A DNA stretch of 64,000 bases from Nocardioides sp. ChNu-153 (lineage in GTDB: Bacteria > Actinomycetota > Actinomycetes > Propionibacteriales > Nocardioidaceae). The position numbers and the translations under genes were made by a program. The stretch is taken from NCBI RefSeq assembly GCF_030466625.1, contig NZ_JADEVT010000010.1, positions 60,252 to 124,251 on the forward strand, written 5' to 3'. The notes below the pieces were generated by a model that saw only the letters and a program-made list of their open reading frames with translations, searched no databases and was not told where the DNA came from. This document shows, in pieces, positions 28,197-35,998 of the stretch (within the stretch, counting starts at the first letter, position 1; each line of letters opens with the position of its first letter).

Positions 28197-29258
28197 GTGA
28201 CCGACCCCGACCAGCCCGGCAGCCAGCCCGGCAGCCAGCCCGGCAGCCAGCCCGGCAGCCAGCCCGGCAGCCAGCCCGGCGACCAGCCCGCGCCGCCGCG
28301 CGGCCGCGACCGTCTGCGCGAGCTCCTCGACGCCGTGCTCGACGACGCCCACCCGCGCCTGGGCGACATGGCGCGTGGGGCGCACGCGTCGCCGTACCAC
28401 TTCAGCCGGCTCGTGGCCCGCGAGGCGGGGGAGCCGCCGGTGGCGCTGCGCCGCCGGGTGCTGCTCGAGCGGGCCGCATGGCGCCTGGCGGGCGGCGCGA
28501 CGGTGACGGAGGTGGCGCTGGAGGCGGGCTACGACTCGACCGACGGGTTCGGGCGGGCGTTCGCGCGGGCCTACGGGCACCCGCCGAGCGCGACGACGAG
28601 CGGCACCGCGACCTGGCTCGCCGCCCCCAACGGCATCCACTTCCACCCACCGACGAACCTGTGGGTGCGCGAGCCGTCCGCCGGGCGGGCGCGGCTCGAC
28701 CCGGTGCTCGCCGTGCAGCTGCACCACGGCGTCGCCGACACCACCCTCATGCTGGAGGCGGCGCGCGGGCTCGACGCGGCGGCGTACCGACGCCCGCTGC
28801 TGCCCGGCCACCGCGTCCACGCCTGGGGCCCGCCCGAGGAGAGCGTCGCCGCCCTGCTGCAGGCCCTCGTGTTCTCGCAGGAGGTGTGGGTCGCGAGCAT
28901 CGAGGGCGCCGACCACCCGGGCGCCGGCACCGACGACCTCGACGACCTCCGCGCCCGCCACGCCGTGGCCGGGCCCCGCTGGGTCGCCGCCGTCGCCGAC
29001 GTCGTGGCCCGCGACGCCTGGGACGACCGCCTCGTCGACGCGCTGTGCGAGCCGCCCGAGTCGTTCGTGCTGAGCGGGGTGGGCGCCCACGTCCTGCAGT
29101 ACGGCGCGCACCGCCGCCTCCTCGTGCGCCGCCTGCTGCGCGAGCTCGGCGCGCTCGACGACGCCCCGCCCGCCCCCGACCTCGGCGACCCCGTCGAGTG
29201 GGTCCGCCAGCCCATCCGACAGCCGAGCCGCCAGCCGACCCGACAGGAGCACCCGTGA
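28197..29258 (+). CDS. AraC-type transcriptional regulator with N-terminal HTH domain
   Basis: 353 aa. After a low-complexity tail (residues 6-30, five exact QPGS units) comes an AraC HTH domain: RLRELLDAVLDDAHPRLGDM, then ASPYHFSRLVAREAGEPPVALRRRVLLERAAWRLA and TEVALEAGYDSTDGFGRAFARAYGHPPSA. The C-terminal 200 residues resemble no effector domain I can name, though MLEAARGLDAAAYRRP and HVLQYGAHRRLLVRRLLREL suggest a DinB-like helical part. GTG start. The downstream reductase gene is coupled (GTGA), so it may be its target or partner. Confidence 0.8.
   Translation: MTDPDQPGSQPGSQPGSQPGSQPGSQPGDQPAPPRGRDRLRELLDAVLDDAHPRLGDMARGAHASPYHFSRLVAREAGEPPVALRRRVLLERAAWRLAGGATVTEVALEAGYDSTDGFGRAFARAYGHPPSATTSGTATWLAAPNGIHFHPPTNLWVREPSAGRARLDPVLAVQLHHGVADTTLMLEAARGLDAAAYRRPLLPGHRVHAWGPPEESVAALLQALVFSQEVWVASIEGADHPGAGTDDLDDLRARHAVAGPRWVAAVADVVARDAWDDRLVDALCEPPESFVLSGVGAHVLQYGAHRRLLVRRLLRELGALDDAPPAPDLGDPVEWVRQPIRQPSRQPTRQEHP
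28212..28283. repeat. In-frame 12-bp tandem repeat in the AraC gene
   Basis: Five identical units of CAGCCCGGCAGC, then one with GAC in place of the last codon, encode QPGS x5 plus QPGD at the protein N-terminus. Slippage would change length in steps of four residues without a frameshift. Confidence 0.9.
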
Positions 29259-29833
29259 CCACCACCGTCTACAACACCGCCAGCAGCCTCGACGGCTTCA
29301 TCGCCACCCCCGAGCACTCCCTGGAGTGGCTGCTCCACCGCGACCTCGACCCCGAGGGCCCGGGCAACCACACGACCTTCATGGCGCGGGTGGGCGCGAC
29401 GCTCATGGGCGCCTCGACGTACACCTGGGTCGCGCGGCACGCCGGCGACGACCCGTGGGCGTACGACGTGCCCACCTGGGTGCTCACCCACCGCGCCGCC
29501 GAGCTCGAGGCCGCGCGCCCGGCGGGCTGGGCCGGCGCCGACATCCGCTTCGTCGCGGCCGACGACGATGCCGCGGTGCGCGCGCTCCACGCGGAGGCGG
29601 CGGCCGTGGCCGGGGACCGCGACGTGTGGGTGGTCGGCGGCGGCGAGCTCGCCGCCCGGCTCGCCGACGTGGGCCTGCTCGACGAGGTCGTCGTGGCCTA
29701 CGCCCCGGTGGTGCTGGGGGCCGGGGCGCCGCTCCTGCCGCGCCACCTCGAGCTCGCGCTGCGTGGCGTCGAGCGCAACGCCGACTTCGTCGTCACCACC
29801 CACGACGTGGTGCGGGGCGGCTGGACCGGCTAG
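29255..29833 (+). CDS. Dihydrofolate reductase-like / RibD C-terminal domain protein
   Basis: 192 aa. TVYNTASSLDGFIATPEHSLEWLL is the start of the RibD_C fold (usual form SLDGxIA), and DRDVWVVGGGELAARLADVGLLDEVVV is its nucleotide-binding turn; VVLGAGAPLLP ends the fold. Members are NADPH-dependent reductases of unknown substrate, often beside regulators. GTG start coupled to the AraC gene. The stop overlaps that of the convergent desaturase gene. Confidence 0.85.
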   Translation: MTTTVYNTASSLDGFIATPEHSLEWLLHRDLDPEGPGNHTTFMARVGATLMGASTYTWVARHAGDDPWAYDVPTWVLTHRAAELEAARPAGWAGADIRFVAADDDAAVRALHAEAAAVAGDRDVWVVGGGELAARLADVGLLDEVVVAYAPVVLGAGAPLLPRHLELALRGVERNADFVVTTHDVVRGGWTG

Positions 29834-30744
29834 GGCAGCTCCGGTACGGCGGGCGCCGGGCCCGGCGCAGCCGGGGCGCTCGGCGTGGCCGGATCAGTCG
29901 GTGCCCATCCGGGCGGCCCCACGACGTACCCGACCTTGTCGCGCCACCGCGTCGCCGCGCGCGCGTCCTGCCAGATCTCGCGGTAGTGCCCGTACTGCAG
30001 CTCGAGCAGGTTGAACGTCGTCACCGGGGTCGTCAGCCCGTACCGCGGCCGGTGCCGCTCGGGGGCGAAGGTGCCGAAGAGGCGGTCCCAGACGATGAGG
30101 ATGCCGCCGTAGTTCTTGTCGAGGTACTCCGGGTCGCTGCCGTGGTGCACGCGGTGGTGCGAGGGCGTGTTCATCACCCACTCGACGGGCCGCGGAAGGC
30201 GGTCGACGATCTCGGTGTGGGTGAAGAACTGGTAGATCAGGTTGAGGCCGAAGGCCACGTAGAGCGTCCACGGCGCGAACCCGAGCAGCGGCAGCGGCAG
30301 CCAGAAGAAGAACTCGAACCACGGGTTCCACTTCTGGCGCAGCGCGGTGCCGAAGTTCATGAAGTCGCTGGAGTGGTGGGCCTGGTGCCCGGCCCACGCG
30401 ATCCGCACCCGGTGGCTGAAGCGGTGGTGGGCGTAGTAGCCCAGGTCGACGCCGAGCACGACGAGCACCCAGTACCACCACGTGTCGGTCGGCAGGTGCC
30501 ACGGCGCCAGGTACGTCGAGACCGCCACGAAACCGACGAACGAGACGAGCTTGAACGCGGTGAGGAAGACGAGCGAGACGATCCCCATCGAGATCGAGGT
30601 GCGGGCGTCCTTCAGCGCGTAGCCGGTGAGGTTGTCGTCGTGGTCGAGCCAACGCAGCGCGGCGAGCTCGACCAGGATCGTCAGCACGAAGAACGGCGCG
30701 GCGTAGGTGACCGGGTTCTTCATCGGGTCGAGCAGCTCGTCCAC
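29830..30744 (-). CDS. Sterol desaturase / fatty acid hydroxylase superfamily membrane protein
   Basis: 304 aa with four or more membrane helices. The di-iron histidine motifs are present: HHRFSHR, HQAHHSS and HRVHHG. Such enzymes hydroxylate or desaturate lipids or sterol-like substrates at the membrane. The Pro/Ala tail (about 285-304) is not conserved. GTG start with GGAGGT upstream. Divergent from a TetR gene, with two palindromes between, so the TetR protein probably represses it (inference). Confidence 0.88.
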   Translation of the reverse strand: MDELLDPMKNPVTYAAPFFVLTILVELAALRWLDHDDNLTGYALKDARTSISMGIVSLVFLTAFKLVSFVGFVAVSTYLAPWHLPTDTWWYWVLVVLGVDLGYYAHHRFSHRVRIAWAGHQAHHSSDFMNFGTALRQKWNPWFEFFFWLPLPLLGFAPWTLYVAFGLNLIYQFFTHTEIVDRLPRPVEWVMNTPSHHRVHHGSDPEYLDKNYGGILIVWDRLFGTFAPERHRPRYGLTTPVTTFNLLELQYGHYREIWQDARAATRWRDKVGYVVGPPGWAPTDPATPSAPAAPGPAPAVPELP

Positions 30745-30763
30745 GGGACCTCCAGGGGATGTG

Positions 30764-30798
30764 ACCTCGAGGTAAGTTACCCCTAGGTCATATGACCT
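30764..30798. promoter_or_regulatory. Probable TetR operators
   Basis: Two exact palindromes lie between the divergent genes: ACCTCGAGGT (30764-30773) and AGGTCATATGACCT (30785-30798). They share AGGT/ACCT ends. The second is the better candidate for a TetR-dimer site. Confidence 0.65.
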
Positions 30799-30814
30799 GG
30801 CTAGAGTCCGGCGC

Positions 30815-31441
30815 ATGGCAGCACGCACCGGCACGAAGGGCGTCCCGCGCCGCGACCGCGAGGAGCAGATCCTCGCCGCGGCGCAGGAGGAGTTCGCCCG
30901 GGTCGGGTACGGCGCGGCCTCCGTCGTGACCGTCGCCCGCGCCGCCGGCATCTCGAAGCCGCTCGTCTACAGCTACTTCGGGTCGAAGGAGGGGCTGTAC
31001 GTCGCGTGCGTCGACGCCGCGGGCTCCATTGTCGCCGACGAGGTCGAGCGCAGCGCCGGGCTCGGCGCCGTCGGCCTCGAGCGCGGGCTGCTCACCGTGG
31101 CGGGCCTGACGGCCGTGCTCGACGGCCGTCCGCACCTGTGGCGCGTGCTGTTCGACCCCACGGTGCCCGACGGCACCGAGGCCGCCCGGGCCGCCGCCCG
31201 CCACACCGACCGGCTCCACCGGCTCGCCGTCGAGGGCGTGGGGGAGATGCTCGAGCTCGCCGGCGACAGCGACCCCGCCGACCGCGCGCTCACCACCCGC
31301 ATCTGGATCGGGATGCTCGACACCGTCCTGCGCTGGTGGGCCGAGCACCCCGACGAGCCGGGCGCCTCCGTGCTCGCCCGTGTCGAGCGCATCGCGGCGG
31401 GGCTGGCCGCCGGGCTCGGTGCCGGGCTCGCCGCCGGCTGA
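30815..31441 (+). CDS. TetR-family regulator
   Basis: 208 aa. The N-terminal HTH reads EEQILAAAQEEFARVGYGAASVVTVARAAGISKPLVYSYFGSKEGLYVACV, complete and typical. The ligand domain is unassigned and ends in a Gly/Ala/Leu repeat (IAAGLAAGLGAGLAAG). ATG start. The divergent desaturase gene and the two palindromes suggest local control of lipid modification. Confidence 0.9.
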   Translation: MAARTGTKGVPRRDREEQILAAAQEEFARVGYGAASVVTVARAAGISKPLVYSYFGSKEGLYVACVDAAGSIVADEVERSAGLGAVGLERGLLTVAGLTAVLDGRPHLWRVLFDPTVPDGTEAARAAARHTDRLHRLAVEGVGEMLELAGDSDPADRALTTRIWIGMLDTVLRWWAEHPDEPGASVLARVERIAAGLAAGLGAGLAAG

Positions 31442-31454
31442 GCGGCGCCGTACC

Positions 31455-31565
31455 CCGTTCGTGGGAGCAGCGCCGCGGAAGGCCTGGCGCTCCCACCACG
31501 AACCGCCGCCGCCCCCGTTCGTGGGAGCAGCGCCGCGGAATGCCTGGCGCCCCCACCACGAACAT
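31455..31565. repeat. Palindromic repeat dimer, copy 2 (right edge of islet)
   Basis: Two units 60 bp apart (31455 and 31515), beginning CCGTTCGTGGGAGCAGCGCC, then GCGGAAggCCTGGCGC and returning through CCACCACGAAC. Same family, orientation and period as 27988-28099; even the short lead-in GCGCCGTACC before the first unit is shared. Between the copies lie four accessory genes. Confidence 0.88.
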
Positions 31566-31609
31566 GCAGCGGCTGGGCCGCGGTGGTCCGGGGTGGGAGG
31601 ATCGACGCC

Positions 31610-32485
31610 GTGAGCGAGCACCCGACGTACCCCTTCGCCAAGGGCCACGGCACGCGCAACGACTTCGTGATCCTCCCCGACGCGGACGGCACGCGGCACG
31701 CGGACCTCGACCCTGCGCGGGTGCAGGCGCTCACCGACCGGCGCGCGGGCATCGGCGGCGACGGCATCCTCCGCGTCGTGCGCACGGCCGCGACCGACGA
31801 CCCCGACGCGGTCGCGGCGCGCGACGCCGCCGAGTGGTTCATGGACTACCGCAACGCCGACGGCTCGGTCGCGGAGATGTGCGGCAACGGCATCCGGGTC
31901 TTTGTCCGCTGGCTCGTCGACCATGAGGGCGTCGACCCCTCCGCACCCGTCGCGGTCGCGACCCGCGCCGGCGTGCTCTCGGTGCGCGTGGACGACGACG
32001 GCCGCGTCAGCGCCGAGGTCGGTACGCCGACGCTGCTGCCCGCCTCCCAGGTCACCGTCGCCGACACCGAGGTGACCTGGCCGACGACGGGCGTCGACAT
32101 GGGCAACCCCCACGCCGTCGCGTTCGTCGACGACCTCGCGGAGGCCGGCAGCCTGCTGGCCGGGCCGGCGTACGACCGTGCGCTCTACCCCGACGGGGTC
32201 AACGTCGAGTTCGTGGTGCGCCGCGGCGAGCGGCACGTCGCGATGCGGGTGCACGAGCGCGGTTCCGGCGAGACCCAGTCGTGCGGCACCGGCGCGGCGG
32301 CCGTCATGGTCGCCAGCGCGCTGGCCGACGGCGCCGTCCCGGCCGACGGCACCCCGCCGGGCGAACCGGTGGTCTACCGCGTCGACGTGCCGGGCGGCGA
32401 GCTCGACCTGACGTGGACGCCGCAGGGCACTGTGGTCCTCACCGGCCCCGCCGAGATCGTCGCCGAGGGCGTCTCCGCACTGTAG
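31610..32485 (+). CDS. dapF: Diaminopimelate epimerase DapF
   Basis: 291 aa. Converts LL- to meso-diaminopimelate for peptidoglycan and lysine. The two catalytic cysteines lie in AEMCGNGIR and QSCGTGAAA. FAKGHGTRNDFVILPD at the N-terminus and VDMGNPHAV are conserved. The GTG is chosen with GGGAGG eight bases upstream. Order miaA-dapF-hflX is kept as in M. tuberculosis, apart from inserted genes. Confidence 0.96.
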   Translation: MSEHPTYPFAKGHGTRNDFVILPDADGTRHADLDPARVQALTDRRAGIGGDGILRVVRTAATDDPDAVAARDAAEWFMDYRNADGSVAEMCGNGIRVFVRWLVDHEGVDPSAPVAVATRAGVLSVRVDDDGRVSAEVGTPTLLPASQVTVADTEVTWPTTGVDMGNPHAVAFVDDLAEAGSLLAGPAYDRALYPDGVNVEFVVRRGERHVAMRVHERGSGETQSCGTGAAAVMVASALADGAVPADGTPPGEPVVYRVDVPGGELDLTWTPQGTVVLTGPAEIVAEGVSAL

Positions 32486-32580
32486 GGCCGTCGGGCGTCC
32501 GCCCAGCCTTCGCCCAGCCCCCGACGCGACGCCACCGCGGGTCGGCCCGCGGTTCACCCGCGCTCGGTCGAGTGCGGTGC

Positions 32581-34227
32581 GTGCCGACTTCGCGAGGTCT
32601 CGGGCAGGCGGTCGTGCGACGGCGGGGGCTGCTGGCCCTCGGCGGCGGCGTGGCGGGTGGGGTGATGCTGGGCCCACCCTTCGACGCGTTGCGCGACCCC
32701 GCGGTGGCGGCGCGCGCCACCGACCGGCCGGTGCCGCACACGACGGCCAACCTGGTGCGCACCCGCGACGGCATCACCCACGCGCAGACCGGTGACGTCA
32801 CGCCGACCTCGGGGGTGCTGTGGGCCCGCGGGGAGGGCCCGGGGCAGCTGACGGTGCGCCTGTCGAGCGGCAGCCGGGTGATCGGCACCCGCGTGGGGCA
32901 GGTCGCGACCGCCGCTACCGACCTGACGGCGCGGATGTCGCTCGACGGGCTCGAGCCGGGCCGGGAGTACGCCGCCGACCTCTGGTTCACCGACGCCGCC
33001 GGGGTGGCGGGCGAGACCCGCCGCGTCACCTTCGCGACGCCGTCGACCACCCCGGCCCGCACCACGTTCGCGTGGTCGGGGGACACCTGCGGGCAGGGTT
33101 ACGGCATCAACCCCGACGCGGGCGGGCTCGTGGGGTACGGCGCGGTGGCCGACCTGCGGCCCGACGTCTTCGTGCACTGCGGCGACAACATCTACGCCGA
33201 CGAGCCCATCACCGACACCGTCGTCGAGCCCGACGGCACGGTCTGGCGCAACGTCGTGACCGACCAGGTGGCGCGCCCCGCGCAGACCCTGGAGGAGTAC
33301 CGCGGGCGCTACCGCTACGTGCTCCTCGACGAGCACGTGCGCCGCCTGCACGCGTCGGTGCCGGTGGTCTCGCAGTGGGACGACCACGAGACGACGAACA
33401 ACTGGTACCCCGGCGAGGTGCTCACCGACGAGACCACCACGCACCCCTACACCGACGAGCGGCGCGTCGACGTGCTCGCGCGGTGGGGCCGCCAGGCCTG
33501 GCAGGAGTACATGCCGATCGGCGAGGCCCACCTGCTCGGCCGCGGGGCGACGGGGTTCGCCGACCGGGGGATCTACCGCAAGGTCGCGCGAGGCGCCCAC
33601 CTGGACCTCTTCTGCCTGGACCAGCGCTCGTACCGCTCCACCAACGACGAGGCCGACGGCGAGCGCCCCGCCGCCCTGCTCGGGGAGGAGCAGACCGACT
33701 GGCTCATCCGGGAGGTCACGGCCTCGCGGGCGACGTGGAAGGTCATCTCCGCCGACCAGCCCCTCGCACTGGGGCCCCGCAAGCCGGTCGACTTCGACGG
33801 CTACGGCAACGCCGACGGCGCCGCCCCGCGCGGTCGCGAGCACGAGCTGGCACGCATCCTGTCGGCCTTCCGCGCCGCCGGCGTGCGCAACGTCGTCTGG
33901 ATCACCGCCGACGTCCACTTCGCCGCCGCCCACCGCTTCCGCCCGGACCGCGCGGCCTTCACCGACTTCGACCCCTTCTGGGAGTTCGTCGCCGGCCCGA
34001 TCGCGTGCAGCTCGTTCGGCGTCAAGGAGCCCGACACCACCTTCGGCGCCCAGCAGGTCTTCGCGACCGGCTCGTCGGCGCCGAGCCGACGGGCGCCGAC
34101 GCCGGATCAGACCTTCATCGGGTACGGCGAGATCGCCGCCGACGGCCTCCTGCGGGTCTCGTTGCGCGACGCGCTGGGTACCGAGCTGTATGCCGTCGAC
34201 CTGGAGCCCGAGCCGTCCGGGGGATAA
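32581..34227 (+). CDS. PhoD-like phosphodiesterase/alkaline phosphatase, Tat-exported
   Basis: 548 aa. RRRGLLALGGGVAGG near residue 12 suggests a Tat signal. A fibronectin-like N-terminal domain (about 60-155, VTPTSGVLWAR...REYAADLWF) precedes the PhoD metallophosphatase domain: FAWSGDTCGQGYGIN, FVHCGDNIYADEPI, VSQWDDHETTNNWY and WITADVHFAAAHRF supply the metal ligands. It probably frees phosphate from extracellular esters. The GTG start is uncertain within a few codons. It lies between dapF and hflX. Confidence 0.88.
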   Translation: MPTSRGLGQAVVRRRGLLALGGGVAGGVMLGPPFDALRDPAVAARATDRPVPHTTANLVRTRDGITHAQTGDVTPTSGVLWARGEGPGQLTVRLSSGSRVIGTRVGQVATAATDLTARMSLDGLEPGREYAADLWFTDAAGVAGETRRVTFATPSTTPARTTFAWSGDTCGQGYGINPDAGGLVGYGAVADLRPDVFVHCGDNIYADEPITDTVVEPDGTVWRNVVTDQVARPAQTLEEYRGRYRYVLLDEHVRRLHASVPVVSQWDDHETTNNWYPGEVLTDETTTHPYTDERRVDVLARWGRQAWQEYMPIGEAHLLGRGATGFADRGIYRKVARGAHLDLFCLDQRSYRSTNDEADGERPAALLGEEQTDWLIREVTASRATWKVISADQPLALGPRKPVDFDGYGNADGAAPRGREHELARILSAFRAAGVRNVVWITADVHFAAAHRFRPDRAAFTDFDPFWEFVAGPIACSSFGVKEPDTTFGAQQVFATGSSAPSRRAPTPDQTFIGYGEIAADGLLRVSLRDALGTELYAVDLEPEPSGG

Positions 34228-34269
34228 CGGATCGCCAGGTGCGGCACCGCGGCCTACTCTGGAGGACGT

Positions 34270-35778
34270 ATGAGCAACGCACCTGACTTCTCCCTCGCCG
34301 CCGAGCTGGCGGCCACTGACGACTGGGACGACGACGACTTCGTCTCGGGGTACGCCGACGAGCCCGACGACCCCGACGTCGTCGACGCCGACGGCCCCGA
34401 CCCCGAGGACCTCACGACCGGCGACCTGGACCTGGTGGAGCGCCACCAGCTCCGCCGCGTCGCCGGCCTGCGCACCGAGCTCGAGGACATCACCGAGGTC
34501 GAGTACCGGCAGCTGCGCCTCGAGCGCGTCGTGCTCGTCGGGGTGTGGACGGGCGGCACGGTGACCGACGCCGAGAACTCGATGGCCGAGCTCGCGCTGC
34601 TGGCCGAGACCGCCGGCTCCGAGGTGCTCGACGCGATGTACCAGCGGCGCCAGTCGCCCGACCCCGCGACGTACGTCGGACGCGGCAAGGTCGACGGGCT
34701 GCGGGAGATCGTGCAGGCCACGGGCGCCGACACCGTGATCTGCGACGGTGAGCTGGCGCCCAGCCAGCTGCGCAACCTGGAGGACCGGCTCAAGGTCAAG
34801 GTCGTCGACCGCACCGCGCTGATCCTCGACATCTTCGCCCAGCACGCGAAGAGCCGGGAGGGCCAGGCGCAGGTCGAGCTGGCCCAGCTGAGCTACATGA
34901 AGCAGCGCCTGCGCGGCTGGGGCGGCAACCTGTCGCGCCAGGCCGGTGGCCGGGTCGCCGGCGGCGCGGGCATCGGTGGTCGCGGCCCCGGTGAGACCAA
35001 GATCGAGACCGACCGCCGCCGCATCAACACCCGCATCGCGAAGCTGCGTCGCCAGCTGGCGCAGATGAAGGGCACGCGGGAGACGATGCGCTCCGAGCGC
35101 CACCGCAACCAGGTGCCGAGCGTCGCGATCGCGGGCTACACGAACGCCGGCAAGTCGTCGCTGCTCAACCGGCTGACGGGCGCCGGGGTGCTCGTCGAGG
35201 ACGCGCTCTTCGCGACGCTCGACCCCACCACGCGACGCACCACGACCTCCGACGGGCGGGTCTACACGATGTCCGACACGGTCGGTTTCGTGCGCCACCT
35301 GCCCCACCAGCTCGTCGAGGCCTTCCGCTCCACCCTGGAGGAGGTGGCCGACTCCGACCTCGTGCTCCACGTCGTCGACGGTTCCCACCCCGACCCCGAG
35401 GGCCAGATCGCCGCGGTCCGCGAGGTGTTCGCCGAGATCGGCGCCGACAAGGTGCCCGAGCTGGTGGTCGTCAACAAGGCGGACGCCGCCGACCCGCTCG
35501 TCATCGCGCGGCTGCAGCAGCGCGAGCCGCACGTGGTCGTCGTCAGCGCCCGCACGGGCGAGGGCATCGAGGAGGCCCTGCGGGTCATCGAGGGCGAGCT
35601 GCCGCACCCGGCGGAGCCGTTCGACGTGCTCGTGCCCTACTCCCGCGGCGACCTCGTCAACCGCATCCACCAGCAGGGCGAGATCGACCACCTCGAGCAC
35701 ACGGGCGAGGGCACCCGGGTGAGCGGCCGGGCGAACGCGGCCCTCGCGGGCGACCTGGCGCCGTACGCGGTGGGCTGA
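34270..35778 (+). CDS. hflX: GTPase HflX
   Basis: 502 aa, ribosome-splitting GTPase. After an acidic N-terminal tail (1-60) comes the HflX nucleotide-independent domain with TYVGRGKVDGL and GGRGPGETKIETDRR, then the G domain: G1 GYTNAGKSS, G2 region TTRRTTT, G3 DTVGF and G4 NKAD. ATG start with GGAGG upstream. A strong hairpin follows. Confidence 0.96.
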   Translation: MSNAPDFSLAAELAATDDWDDDDFVSGYADEPDDPDVVDADGPDPEDLTTGDLDLVERHQLRRVAGLRTELEDITEVEYRQLRLERVVLVGVWTGGTVTDAENSMAELALLAETAGSEVLDAMYQRRQSPDPATYVGRGKVDGLREIVQATGADTVICDGELAPSQLRNLEDRLKVKVVDRTALILDIFAQHAKSREGQAQVELAQLSYMKQRLRGWGGNLSRQAGGRVAGGAGIGGRGPGETKIETDRRRINTRIAKLRRQLAQMKGTRETMRSERHRNQVPSVAIAGYTNAGKSSLLNRLTGAGVLVEDALFATLDPTTRRTTTSDGRVYTMSDTVGFVRHLPHQLVEAFRSTLEEVADSDLVLHVVDGSHPDPEGQIAAVREVFAEIGADKVPELVVVNKADAADPLVIARLQQREPHVVVVSARTGEGIEEALRVIEGELPHPAEPFDVLVPYSRGDLVNRIHQQGEIDHLEHTGEGTRVSGRANAALAGDLAPYAVG

Positions 35779-35860
35779 CCCCGGCTGAGCCCGACTGACC
35801 CCGGCTGACCCCGACGACCTGACGACCTCGGGCCGCCCGACGGCGGCCGTGCACGATCCG

Positions 35861-35889
35861 ACGCGCCCCGGGCCCGGCCCGGGGCGCGT
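35861..35889. terminator. Terminator after hflX
   Basis: ACGCGCCCCGGG (35861-35872) and CCCGGGGCGCGT (35878-35889) pair perfectly around a five-base loop. Confidence 0.8.
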
Positions 35890-35998
35890 GGTCGTCGTCG
35901 TGGTCGTGGTCGAGGAGCGTCGATGCCTCGCGGACGTCCGGTGTCTGTACCCTTTCCCGCGTTTGCGTTCTTCTCGCCCACGACAGAGCAGGTAGTGC

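Noticed and set aside
28197..31441. Insertion sequence or integrative element carrying the four-gene islet
   Set aside because: No transposase, integrase, terminal inverted repeats of IS type or tRNA target was seen; only the shared intergenic repeat dimers bound it.
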